Of a stretch of DNA of 64,000 bases, positions 45,475-55,626 are shown piece after piece. The notes under the pieces were generated by a model that had not been told where the DNA came from, searched no databases, and worked only from the letters and a program-made list of their open reading frames with translations. A program made the translations under genes and the position numbers. How positions within the stretch are numbered: position 1 is the first letter of the stretch; each line of letters opens with the position of its first letter. Source of the DNA: Zygnema cylindricum (taxonomy: Eukaryota; Streptophyta; Zygnematophyceae; Zygnematales; Zygnemataceae); contig JBBHKE010001395.1 of assembly GCA_037447655.1 (NCBI GenBank), positions 62,001 to 126,000 on the forward strand, in the 5' to 3' direction.

Positions 45475-46741
45475 GGTTATGGGCCCACCCTCTAGGGTGC
45501 CCATATTTGATGGATTAGACTTTCTTTATTGGGAAAACATGATGGAGGGAGAACTATTTGAGAAGCATTTATGGGGCATAGTGTCTGGACAAATTCGATG
45601 CCCACCTCCAACTCGGTTTGGAGGGACACGTTTTTCTGGCACCTCCGCCTCTACAGTTGGTAGAACAGCTGCCACCATCACCGAGGATGAAGATGAGGAA
45701 GGAGAAGAGATTGTCATGGAAGGAGAAAAGGAAGGAGTTGCAACTCAAGTAACACCATTGCCGAAGGCGATACCGGCAGCAGCACCACCAGCAACAACGA
45801 GAAGGGTTCAGACCGAAAGATCAGAGTATGAAAAGTGGAACTACAAAGACAAGGTTGCTAAGCTCTTAATTCTTAAAAGTGTAGCAAAGGGCATTGCCAT
45901 TCCTCTTATGCATGTCAAATCTTCATCTCAGATTTGGATATCACTAGTTAACAAATATAAGAGTGGATCATTGCAGCAGCAACAGTTGGCAGAAAATAAG
46001 ATTGCAGCTTATACTTATAAGGGAGGAAGTATGGATAATTATTGCAATGATTTAGGAGCATTGTTTGGAGAGTTAGAGAGTGCAGGTAACTCATGGTCTG
46101 AGAGACAAAGAGTGAACACATTAATGATGAAACTACCTGAAGAGTATGAGAATATCATTAATGATTGCAGGACATAGGAGATAGCAATTGGAATTGGGAT
46201 GACACTGTGGGAATGATTTTAGTGAAAGAAAGCACCATAGAGCTTAGGAGAGGGAGTCCAAGTGTTCAAGCATTGTCTGCAGGAGCTGATTGGCGGAAGC
46301 GTGATGAGGAGAGAGGGAAGATCCTTATCGAAACTTTGGTGGAAGAGGACAAGGAGGTGGCAGATTTGATAGATAGGGGAGAGGAACTTCTCGAGGAGGA
46401 TTATGTCACTTCTGCAAGAAACCGGGACACTATATGGCAGATTGTGTCACACTTGCAGATCTTCGACTGAAAGATGGTCAAGGAACCTCAAAGGACGGAG
46501 GAAAGAAAAAGGCTTTCTTGACTCAAGTTCTTGATGAGGAAGTGGAAGAAAAAACTGAACCTGAAGAGGAGCTTGAGGAGCTTCTCATTAATCCGAAAAA
46601 CACTGAAAAGCATGTCGACATTCCACGGAGACAAAAGTGTGCTTTCGGAGGTAAGAGGGATCCACCCGAGGATGGGTGGATCATAGACTCAGGGGCTTCA
46701 ATGCATATGTGCAAAGATAAGCGGTGGTTCACTAAACTGTG
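45455..46741 (+). pseudogene. gag and start of protease, nested element
   Basis: The frame is open from 45455 to 46177 with MGPPSRVPIFDGLDFLYWE at its start. Translation could begin at the ATG inside the LTR (45455) or at the ATG inside the primer-binding site (45479). Gag core motifs are WNYKDKVAKLLILKSVAKGI, YKSGSLQQQQLAENKI and LMMKLPEEYENII. A one-base shift near 46165-46177 leads to the rest of gag (GMILVKESTIELRRG). A zinc knuckle remnant (CHFCKKPGHYMAD-like) lies near 46405-46437 across a frame change. The protease WIIDSGASMHMCKDK is intact up to a TGA at 46739. Confidence 0.87.
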
Positions 46742-48376
46742 AAAGATCCCAACAGTTGAGATAGAGTACGAAGATGGTAGAGTAGAAACCACAAGTCTTG
46801 TTGGAACTGTTGACTTGAAGGTTCTAGTTGATGGAAAGGCCTCAATTGTAACACTCTCAGACGTTCTTTACATTCCACAACTTAGCAAGAACCTAGTCTC
46901 AACAGTTGTCCTAGATGAAAAGGAGTTTGAAACAGGAACTAGGAAAGGAATTTTCACAGCAAGCTTTAATAATAAGGTTTATTTCATAGCTGAGAAGGGC
47001 AGTCAAGGAATGTTCAGAATTGTTCTTTGCAATGAAAAGAGTGTTCTCTACTCGTGTGCAAGTGAGATGATGCTTTGACACAAAAGGTTGGGGCATGTGC
47101 ACCTAGATAGATTAAAGAAAATAAAGAAAAAAAGAACAGTGGAGGGTATTACTTTTGAGGATGATGAGACTTTCGATGATTGTAATGGATGTGCCCAAGG
47201 GAAGATTCATAGATTTCCAGTTCCAAAAGCAACCGCATTTAGGAGAGAGAAAGTATTGGATCTAATTCACACAAATGTTTGGGGACCTGCTAGGTATGTT
47301 TCACATGGGGGGAAGAGATGGATGTTAACCGTCACAGATGATTCGTCTAGATACACAAAGGTATACTTTATCAGACATAAGTCAGAGGTATTCAGATGTT
47401 GCAAAGATGATAAAGAATGGAGTGAAAAACTACATGAAACCTCAATAAAAGAGATAAGAAGTGATAATGGGAAAGAATACACCTTAAAGGAATTTGAAAA
47501 ATATCTTAAAAAAGAAGGAATTCATCATGAGAAAACTGTTCCCTATAATCCGGAACAAAATGGAGTAGCAGAAAGAGTGAATAGAACTTTAGGAGATATG
47601 TCCAGAAGTATGTTAAGTGATAAGAGGATAGGGCTGCAGTTTTGGGCTGAGTCTATGAACTATGCTAATTTCATCAAAAATAGAGTCCTAACTTCAGCAA
47701 ATAAGGAGGAAAATCCGTAGGAGAGGTGGACAAGAAGAAAGCCTGATTTGTCTAGTTTGAGAGTGTTCGGAAGTCAAGTCTACAGTTTGGATTCCGATAA
47801 GACTAAATGGAAGTTAGAGGGGAGAGGGAAACCAATATATCTTGTAGGATATTATGAGAGCACAAAAGGATACCGAGTGTATGAATTGAAAAAGAGAGAT
47901 ATAATTTTGGTAAAACACATAGTGGTGATGAATGAAGAGAAGTCCATTGACCCATTCAAATATAATAAGGAAGTCAAAATCAGATTTGAAACGGATCAGT
48001 TTTCTGACTTTGACATTTTCAAAATGAAGAGAAGGAAGAGGGAGAAAAAGAAAAATCTGCAGATCTACCAAAGGAGAAAGAGGAAAGGACAACATCCGAG
48101 GCAACGCCACAATACGAAGTGGAAACCGATGAGGAACTTGATGAGACACCGGAATTGGAAGATAGGGAAGCTGAAAATTTCCCAAAACGAAACCCAAGAA
48201 TGCCTTCCATATCGGCGTCCGATTTTGAAGAGGGAAGAAGAAGTAGTAAACGACTTCAAGAAAGACAAGTAAATAACCAACTCACAAAGATGTCTCACCT
48301 AGATGAACCTCAAACATACTTAGAGGCCATAAACACTCCAGAAAGTAGCCGGTGGATCACAGCTATAAATGAATAA
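46742..48376 (+). pseudogene. Protease end, integrase and linker, nested element
   Basis: The protease continues (VEIEYEDGRVETTSLVGTV, LSDVLYIPQLSKNLVS). Integrase has HKRLGHVHLDRL ... CNGCAQGK, then HTNVWGP where the first catalytic Asp is Asn, SDNGKEY with the second Asp, and NGVAERVNRT with the Glu. Stops occur at 47076 and 47718. The linker ends with EEGRRSSKRLQERQVNN and a TAA at 48374. Confidence 0.88.
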
Positions 48377-49891
48377 ATGGCGTCTATCATGGAAGCCAAT
48401 ACATGGGAGTTGGTAGATTGTCCACCGGACCGAAAACCGATCGGATGTAAGTGGGTGTTTAAATTTAAATTAAACCCGGATAATACCATTAAGAGGTACA
48501 AAGCTAGGTTAGTTGCAAAAGGTTATACACAGAAAGAGGGGATAGACTACGAAGAAACCTTTGCACCTGTAGTCAGATTTCCTTCTGTTAGAATCCTTTT
48601 AAGTATAGCCGCAGCGGAGGATATGGAAATCCACCAGATGGATATTAAAACTGCCTTTTTGCACGGAGAGTTAGAAGAAGAAATTTACATGAGGCAACCG
48701 AAAGGATTCGTGGAAAGTGGGGAAGAAAACAAAGTTTGCAAACTGATAAAATCACTCTATGGGCTTAAGCAAGCCTCGCGACAGTGGAATATAAAGCTCG
48801 ACCAATTTCTGACCGGTTTGGGGTATATCAGAATTACTTCAGATCACTCTATATATTTATTTGAGGATGAGAATGGAGTGATATTTATTGCTATTTATGT
48901 GGATGATTTGTTGGTCTTAAGCAAGTCCTTAGATAAAATTAACAAACTAAAACGGGATCTTAGAAGCAGTTTTGATATTAAAGATCTTGGCGAAGCAAAG
49001 TACATTTTGGGAATTCAGATGGAGAGAGATAGAGGGAATAGAATTATAAGACTCACTCAAAAAGAAGCAATCGGTAATATGCTAGAAAAATTTCAAATGA
49101 AGAAAGCAAACGGATGTACTACTCCCATAGATTTGAAGAAAGTGAGTGAGGGGAGTGAAGAGGGAGAAATATTGATCATTAATGATCAGATGGACGAGAT
49201 AGAAAGAAAATTTATGGAAAATATCCCTTATCGGCAGATTGCAGGCAGTTTAATTTATTTTATGAACTGTACCCGTCCGGATATAGCTGCAGCTGTAGGT
49301 GTCCTTAGTAGAAATCTAAATGAACCAAGAAAGAGAGATTGGGAGGCTGCCAAAAGGGTGATGAGGTATCTGGTGGGGACAAGGGAATTATGGTTGCATT
49401 TGGGAGGGGAGCACACTGACATCACCACTTGGAGTGATGCCAGTTATGGAGATGTGCCTTTAAGGAGGTGTACGACTGGATATGTGTTGCAAATTGGATC
49501 CGGTGCATGTTGTTGGAGTAGCAAGCAACAAAAAGTAGTTGCTCAGTCCACTATGGAGGTTGAATACATTGCTTCCTGTGCTGCCACCAAAGAATTAATG
49601 TGGGTTAAATCTCTTCTTGAAGAACTTGGGTTCATGAAGTTTGGAACTCAAAATGTTTTTTGTGATAATCAAGCTGCTATCTCGATTGCAGCTAATCCGA
49701 AACATCACTTCAAAGCTAAGCATATGGATATTAGACTAAGCTTTGTCAGAGAGAAGGTAGAAAATAAAATTATTAAACTGGTTCATAAAACTGATAGAGA
49801 AATGATTGCAGACATGATGACAAAAGCAGTGCCTTCCCCTAAGTTGATTTATTGCAGAGAAAACTGTGGATTAAAATTGAAAAGTGACTAA
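48377..49891 (+). CDS. RT-RNase H frame of the nested element
   Basis: A 504-codon intact frame. RT motifs: NTWELVDCPPDRKPIGCKW, YKARLVAKGYTQKEGIDYEE, HQMDIKTAFLHGELEEEIYM, SLYGLKQASRQW and YVDDLLVLSKSLDKINKL. RNase H: TTWSDASYGD, KQQKVVAQSTMEVEYIASC, VFCDNQAAISIA and KHMDIRLSFVREKV. The catalytic YVDD and RNase H acidic residues are present, so this part could be active if translated. It would normally be the last part of one gag-pol polyprotein. A polypurine stretch (AATTAAGGGTAA) and the 3' LTR follow within 14 bases. Confidence 0.93.
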   Translation: MASIMEANTWELVDCPPDRKPIGCKWVFKFKLNPDNTIKRYKARLVAKGYTQKEGIDYEETFAPVVRFPSVRILLSIAAAEDMEIHQMDIKTAFLHGELEEEIYMRQPKGFVESGEENKVCKLIKSLYGLKQASRQWNIKLDQFLTGLGYIRITSDHSIYLFEDENGVIFIAIYVDDLLVLSKSLDKINKLKRDLRSSFDIKDLGEAKYILGIQMERDRGNRIIRLTQKEAIGNMLEKFQMKKANGCTTPIDLKKVSEGSEEGEILIINDQMDEIERKFMENIPYRQIAGSLIYFMNCTRPDIAAAVGVLSRNLNEPRKRDWEAAKRVMRYLVGTRELWLHLGGEHTDITTWSDASYGDVPLRRCTTGYVLQIGSGACCWSSKQQKVVAQSTMEVEYIASCAATKELMWVKSLLEELGFMKFGTQNVFCDNQAAISIAANPKHHFKAKHMDIRLSFVREKVENKIIKLVHKTDREMIADMMTKAVPSPKLIYCRENCGLKLKSD

Positions 49892-49904
49892 GAATTAAGG
49901 GTAA

Positions 49905-50796
49905 TGTTGAAAAGAGGTAATTAATAGTTCACTTCCCTATTTTAGTTTTGTTTTAAAGAAAGAGAGTGAGGATCAAAGGCGCGCCATGGCTGCCGCCATA
50001 TTTAGAAAGTGGCAGTTTTTGCAGTTAAGGGTATTTTGGCTAAAATGATGCCTAGGTCTAGATATGAACCTGTGACCTCTAGATTCTGTGTAGTCTAACG
50101 CCTTAACCATTAAGGCGTTACGAAACGATACAGGTGATGAGTTTCATAAATATATAAACATTAACGAAACAGCTAATTAACAGCAGACTAACCAAAATGA
50201 GCAATTTCTGCATGTACGCGAATCTGAACCGTGACAAAATATGTTTTGATCGGACGGCCGGCATTATAGCCGCCACGCGAAGTGAGCTTTTCGGCGGCAT
50301 ACGGATATAGCGTCACGCGGTGCCACGTGGCGCCACATTATTTGATACCGGAGAAGATGGGAGGAGGAACCATGGCTTCCGATATGACAGGTGTCACCTT
50401 GTAGACCTTGTCGTACAATAGTTCTACAATAAGTACATCGCCCATTGTACCTTCTTGTACTTTATAGTGTTCCTATTGGACTAGGGTTTAATAGTAGGTA
50501 GTCGTGAGTAGGCAGACCGAGACTTAGTAATATTTAGGTACCTCTCTCTCTAAGAGAGCTTGTAACTATAAAGGTCATCTTTGACCAGCCATAACTTACT
50601 GCTCGGGTGAGCAAATTCAGTGATTCTTTTTGCGTTTGACTCAGGGGGGTCTTGTCCTCACAAGGGTGAGAGTAGTTAGAATATTTGTGTGCCTGGGCGG
50701 CGCTTATTCAGCGGGAAAGTAGAAGGGGCAAATATTATCCTAGAGGCTTTACATAGGCTGCTCATTCTGTGGGTCGATGGAGACCACAGAATTACA
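49905..50796 (+). repeat. 3' LTR of the nested element
   Basis: 892 bp, TGTTGAAAAGAGG to GAATTACA. Same parts as the 5' LTR. The tRNA-like unit at 50042-50122 has a small insertion near the anticodon-like loop and GGTTCATATCT at the B box. Confidence 0.93.
50042..50122 (-). other. tRNA-like pol III unit
   Basis: Same layout as 44725-44805, with the D-arm-like hairpin intact and the TTTT terminator at 50042-50045. One B-box change (CAAAT to CATAT). Confidence 0.62.
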
Positions 50797-50801
50797 GAGG
50801 C

Positions 50802-52375
50802 AATGACTTGTCCTAAAAGAAATCGGTGGAAGACAACCATTAATGAGGATATGGCCTCAATTATGGCGGCCGATACATGGGAATTGGTGGATTGTCCTTC
50901 GACAGGGAGCTAATTGGGTGTATGTGGGTATTTAAGCTGAAACTCAACCCGGATAACACCATTGAGCGCTACAAGGCTCGGTTAGTGGCGAAGGGATTAA
51001 CCCAAAAATAGGGAATTGACTACAAGGAGACTTTTGCTCCGGTCGTCAAGTTTCCTTCGGTTTGGATACTTCTCCGTATGGCGGCAACAGAAGACATGGA
51101 AGTGCACCAGATAGACATCAAGACGGTCTTCCAACATGGAGAGTTGGAAGAGGAAATTTTTATGCGACAGCCCGAAGGATTTGCGGAGCAAGGGGAGGAA
51201 AATAAGGTATGTCGATTGATCAAATCTTTGTATTGGCTGAAACAGGCGCCCTGGCAATGGAACAATAAGCTCGATGAGTTTCTTACACGTTTGGGATATG
51301 TTTAGATCAGCTCAGATCACTCAATTTATTTGTTTGAAGATGAAGAAAGAATTATATTTATTGCAATTTACGTCAATGATTTGTTTGTTTTAAGTAAATT
51401 TATAAATAAAATAAATAGGTTGAAAAATGATTTAAAAGGAAGATTTAAGATGAAGGATATGGGAGAAGCAAGTTATATTTTGGGAATTCAGGTAGAGAGA
51501 GACAAAGATAGAATGATAATAAGTTTAACTCAAAAAGAGGCCATTGGAAACATGTTAGAAAAAATAGAAATAGACAAGGCTAATAGTTGTACCACTCCTA
51601 TGGAATTAAAGAAGGGAAGTGAGGGGAGTAAGGACGAAGGAGTTATAATCTTAGATGATGAGGTAGGCCCAGAAGAGAAAAGATTCATGCAGACCATCCC
51701 TTATAGAAAAGTAGTTGGTAGCCTAATATATTTCATGAATTGTACCCGTCCGGACATAGCCGCAGCCGTAGGAGTACTAAATAGCAGTCTGAATGCTCCC
51801 ACTAAGAAAGATAAGGAGGCAGCTAAGAGAGTCCTTAGATATCTCATAGGAACTAGAGATCTATTGTTGCATTTGGGTGGGAAAAATACTGACATCACCA
51901 CTTGGAGTGATACCAGCTATGGGGATGCTCCTATAAAGAGATGCACATCAGGATGTGTATTGTATGTGGGTGATAGGGCTTGCTACTGGAGCAGCAAGCA
52001 GCAAAAGGTCATTGCTGAGTCCACCATGGAGGCTGAGTACCTGGCTTCTTGCTCTGCTCTAAAAGAATTAATGTGGGTCAAGTCTTTGCTTGGTGAGCTT
52101 GGTCATCTTAAGAGTGGTGTCCAAAAGGTGTTTTGTGATAATCAAGCTGCCATTGCCATTTCTGCCAATCCTAAACATCACTTTAAAGCCAAACACATGG
52201 ACATTAGACTTAGCTTTGTTAGGGAGAAAGGAGAAAACAAGATAATCAGTTTGGAGTATAAACCAGATAGTGAAATGGTAGCATATATGATAACCAAAGC
52301 TGTTCCTTCCCCTAAACTAATTTTCTGCCGAAGAAGTGTGGTCTTAAAATAAAGAGTGACTAGAAAATAAGGAAG
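50802..52375 (+). pseudogene. RT-RNase H of the interrupted element
   Basis: Sequence resumes with TCPKRNRWKTTINEDMASIM and WELVDCPSTGS, continues in broken frames through 51078-51305 (VHQIDIKTVFQHGELEEEIF, SLYWLKQAPWQW), then a 340-codon stretch 51330-52352. RT YVDD reads YVND, so the active site is damaged. RNase H motifs (TTWSDTSYGD, CYWSSKQQKVIAESTMEAEY, FCDNQAAIAIS) are kept. A polypurine AATAAGGAAG precedes the LTR at 52376. Confidence 0.9.
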
Positions 52376-53382
52376 TGTAGAAATAAAAGGTTATTTTAGT
52401 ATTTTCTAGGTTTTGTAAAATGCAGAAAAGAATCAGAAGCAGCCTACCTCTAACTCCTCTCTCTAGCTCCCACACTTGTCGCAGTCACTGAAAGTTGGAG
52501 AGGGAGATAGAGCCATGGCCACCTATGCTATCTTGACAGGGACAGATATTATGTTGGTAGATTTTACCAAAATGAACTTGGCGGACCCAGGATTTGAACC
52601 TGGTACCTGTCGTCCGTTAAGGCAGACGGTGCCTTAGCCATCTAGTCTAAACCAGAGATATATGATATAGGGTTTGGTAGTTATTTAAATGTTAACACGT
52701 AGGCTATTTCATTCAACGGGATATTTTGACATAGATATAGTTTGTAATGTACGGCGTACGGAAAATCCAAAACGAATATGGCGCATTTTGTTTCGAAGGC
52801 GAAACAAATATTGCGCAAGTATTTATGACGGCCACGATTGTAATCCGGCTTAATCGGATGGCCACGAAGCATGTCGAGATCGCAGAATGAGTTTTCGGCG
52901 GTTTACGGACGGCGTCACATCACCTGCCACGTAGTGCAATCATATTTGATTACGGCATCTACGAGGATTTCAGGAACGAATCCAAAAATGACATTTGTCG
53001 ACTTATAGGCCATGTCATAAAATGGTCGTACAAAAAGTACACCGCCACCAGTACCTTTATGTACGATACACTATTAGGATTGGTGTTGTACTTCAGTAGA
53101 TAGAGTTTTATATAGAGATAGGACTTAGAAAAATTTTATAGATTGGACCCTCTCTCCTAGTGAACTTCTGTACAAAAAGTCAACTTTGACCCTTCATAAC
53201 TTACTACTTAGGGGAGAAAATTCAGAGTTTCTTTTTGCTATCGACTCACGGGAGTCTTGCCTTCACACAGGTGAAGGTAGTCAGTGTTTTTGTTATAGCT
53301 GAAACACAAAGGGGTCAGGGTTATCCTAGAGGCTTCGTGTGAGCTGCCTACAATGAGGTCCTATGGAGGTCTCAAAGTTGCA
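52376..53382 (+). repeat. 3' LTR of the interrupted element
   Basis: 1007 bp, TGTAGAAATAAAAGG to AAAGTTGCA. It holds the clearest tRNA-like unit (52569-52656), the GCGCA/TGCGC-flanked GAAACAAA hairpin near 52781-52817, and leader stems with CTTCAC...GTGAAG. Confidence 0.9.
52569..52656 (-). other. tRNA-like pol III unit (clearest copy)
   Basis: On the minus strand: TAGACTAGATGG (A box, 10 of 12), GGTTCAAATCC (B box, 10 of 11) about 37 bases on, then TTTT at 52569-52572. The T-arm CCAGG/CCTGG with loop TTCAAAT is perfect, enclosed by CTTAACGGAC...GTCCGCCAAG (8 of 10 pairs) with an 8-base bulge. The 3' end reads GTCCGCCA like a tRNA acceptor strand, but its partner lies between the anticodon and T arms, not at the 5' end. 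Confidence 0.78.
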
Positions 53383-53626
53383 CTTTTCTTTCCTTTTTTC
53401 GGACACACTGTTGTTCCCATTATCTGCATCCTCTGCTGCAGCAGATGTTGCTACTGAAAACCTTATTCCACCACATCCCGGTGGTGTTCCCTGAGGTGGA
53501 CGTTTCACTTGTCCACTAACAATACCCCAGTATCGTTTTTCACACAAAGCTCTTATCATCATGGCTTCCCAATATATAAACCATGATCTATTAAAGATGG
53601 GCACCCTAGATGGTGGGCCCATAACA
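53383..53626 (-). pseudogene. gag N-terminal fragment of a further family C copy
   Basis: The minus strand reads MGPPSRVPIFNRSWFIYWEA, RALCEKRYWGIVSGQVKRPP, ending where the 3' LTR 52376-53382 abuts. The ATG lies in the half-tRNA primer-binding site, which directly follows the LTR at 53627. Confidence 0.85.
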
Positions 53627-53993
53627 TGCAACTATGTGTCCTCCATTAGACTATAGAATACAGGAAGCCTCTAGATAGTTATTAGCTAATCCACTTTCAA
53701 TGGCAACCACAGGTACCCTAGAAGATAAGCAGACAAACTGACTGCGCCTCTGTGCAGTGTGGACTCCCGTGAGTCCGTAGGAAAAAAAATCTCTAAAAAC
53801 GCCCAACCAAGCGATAATTTATGAGGCAGTAAAAATGCCAATTTGTACAAACTCTCAAAGAGAGAGGTGACTGCCAACTAAAATTTTCTAAGTCTTGATT
53901 CCCTCAAATTACTCCTATCTACAGAAGTACAGACCAATCAGAATACTGTACCGTACCAAAAAGTACTACTGCTGGTATACTTTTGTACGGCCT
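53627..53993 (-). repeat. Family C 5' LTR, truncated
   Basis: Minus-oriented LTR 3' part. The leader stem is CTGCAC with GCGCAG (near 53743-53765). It is cut at 53994 by a plus-oriented LTR head (TGTAGAAACTAATGG). Confidence 0.8.
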
Positions 53994-54689
53994 TGTAGAA
54001 ACTAATGGTTTTATTAGTATTTTCTAGGTCTGAAAAGAAATATAGAAGTCGAGGCAGTCTATCTCTAACTTCTCTCTCCAACTCTCAAACTTGTCGCAGT
54101 CACTAAGAAATTGGAGAGGACATGCCACGTCACTAAACACCAAAGTGACCATTCCGGGATCCCGACGATGATGTGCGCCGTCGGATATGAACCAAAACGC
54201 AATCTCAGCCGTCAGAAATACTTGTGTGATATTCGTTTCGCTATCGAAACAAAATGCGTTGTATCCGTTTCAAAATGGTATCGTACTTCGTACTTTTACA
54301 AAATTGTATCTATGCATGCCGTATACAGTTTCAGTTAAATGAATTCGTTCACTCCTAAATATATATATATATCTATCATACCCTATAGCATTTAGTATTG
54401 GTCCTAGTCTAATAGGATAAAGCTGAAAGTTATCGGCTAACCTGACAGACGGCAGGTATCGGGATAAAGTCTTGGGTCTGTCAGGTATCTTTTTAGTAAC
54501 CTACATAAATAACGGCCAGTAAAACTAAGGCAGCCATGGTTCAACCACCCTCTCTATCCTTCATTGACTACAACAAGTATGGGGGCTAAAGAGAGGAGGT
54601 GGAGGCAGGCTGTCCGTACTTTTCTTTTACTTTTATACCAACATATTTATACCAAGAAAATACTCTAGAAATCCATTAAATTTCAACAG
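53994..54689 (-). repeat. Second composite LTR with inverted head
   Basis: 53994-54119 is a plus-oriented LTR head (TGTAGAAACTAATGG, GTATTTTCTAGGTCTG, GAGGCAGTCTA, CAAACTTGTCGCAGTCACT). 54120-54689 is minus-oriented LTR body ending at the element-sense start TGTTGAAATTTAATGG. The arrangement matches 38059-39029, though the junction differs. The copy at 58932-59611 has the same body without the inverted head. Confidence 0.72.
54404..54494 (+). other. tRNA-like pol III unit
   Basis: TAGTCTAATAGG (A-box-like), the decayed B box GGGATAAAGTC, and TTTTT at 54490-54494. The outer stem CCTGACAGAC...GTCTGTCAGG is perfect over 10 bp. Confidence 0.65.
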
Positions 54690-55455
54690 CCACTTTTCAC
54701 AATATGGCCTCCACCAACTTAACAACGGTCTTCTCACCGGCTTGGAACCATTCACTGAAAAAAAGTTTGTTTTTTGCTCCGGCTGCTTTGAGGGAAAATT
54801 ATCCAAATCCTCATTTCCCTCTAGTACTTCAAAAACCTCCACTCCACTCCAATTAGTTCATTTTGACCTTTGTGGTCTTATGTCTACCCCTAGTCCAACT
54901 TGCGCTCTCTATTTTGTCACCTTCATCGATGACGCCACTCGATACACTTTCCTTTATCCCCTTCGACGTAAATCCGAAAATTTTCAAAAGTTTACTGAGT
55001 ATAAAGCCCTCATTGAAAATTCATTATATAGTCGTATTAACCCTTCGTACAAATAACGGAGGTGAATAATTCTCCAACAAATTTTCCTCTTTTCTTACGA
55101 CTAATGGAATAACTCACCAATTTACAACCCCCTATACTCAACAAAATGGGGTTTTAAAACGTTCTAATCAAACTCTCCTCAACATGGCACGTTCAATGTT
55201 GCATTACGCCGGTCTGCCCACCACATTTTGGGCAAAATTTGTCACAATGGCAAATTATATGCGAAATCATTGTCCAACTTGTGTACTCCCTGTTACTCCG
55301 TATTAATCCTGGCACTCCACCAAACCAGATGTTTGGCACCTTTGTATATTTGGTTGTGATACATGGATTAAAAACTCGGCACCAGCAAAAAAATGGCAGA
55401 GTCGCGCCAAAAATGGCGTTTAAGTCAGCTACAGCACTGAATCGAATGCATAGAA
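54690..55455 (+). pseudogene. Foreign copia integrase fragment, copy 1
   Basis: Plus-strand translation resembles a copia integrase of a different family: FCSGCFEGKLSKSSFP, LVHFDLCGLM, FVTFIDDATRYTFLYPL, RTNNGGEYS, QQNGVLKRSNQTLLNMARSM, WHSTKPDVWHL. The first catalytic Asp is kept; the second is Asn and the Glu position is Lys. A frame change lies near 55055 and a TAA near 55303. It directly abuts the LTR start at 54689, where family C would have a polypurine tract and RNase H. Confidence 0.85.
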
Positions 55456-55626
55456 ATCTTAGAGCTTCTCCACATCGGTAGAATGGAGAAGAGAGAAAAA
55501 TACACAGAAATTCCACGAAAGCAATAGTTTGTTTTTGGAAGTATAAGGGAAGTAAAGGGAAGGGAGGTACTTAAAGGAGTTAGACATGATGTGGATGTCA
55601 ATGAGTATAGAAAGTCATATCTATAA
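55456..55626 (+). pseudogene. Family C gag-end/protease scrap, copy 1
   Basis: Matches 58476-58650, where it follows gag directly. The translation (ELLHIGRMEKREKYTEIPRK) corresponds to the linker before the protease in complete elements (ELLINPKNTEKHVDIPRRQK). The protease DSG region is deleted. Confidence 0.72.

Larger units (their letters stand above)
44588..50796 (+). mobile_element. Complete nested family C copia element
   Basis: LTRs 44588-45474 and 49905-50796 bound the interior. The target duplication is GAGGC (44583-44587 and 50797-50801). It sits inside the pol of the 41486-53382 element, splitting sequence between integrase and RT. The half-tRNA primer-binding site GGTTATGGGCCCACC is at 45475-45489. 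LTRs differ at roughly 20 positions. The interior has stops at about 46178, 46741, 47076, 47718 and 48374, so it is defective, but RT-RNase H is one long frame. Confidence 0.95.
41486..53382 (+). mobile_element. Family C element, interrupted by a second copy
   Basis: A partial 5' LTR (41486-41814), half-tRNA primer-binding site, gag to integrase (41815-44587), then the inserted complete element 44588-50796, then RT and RNase H (50802-52375) and a 3' LTR (52376-53382). The two halves of the protein line up across the insertion. The 5' LTR lost its first part to family B. The interior has many stops and frameshifts. Its 3' end abuts minus-strand gag of yet another copy (53383). Confidence 0.88.
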
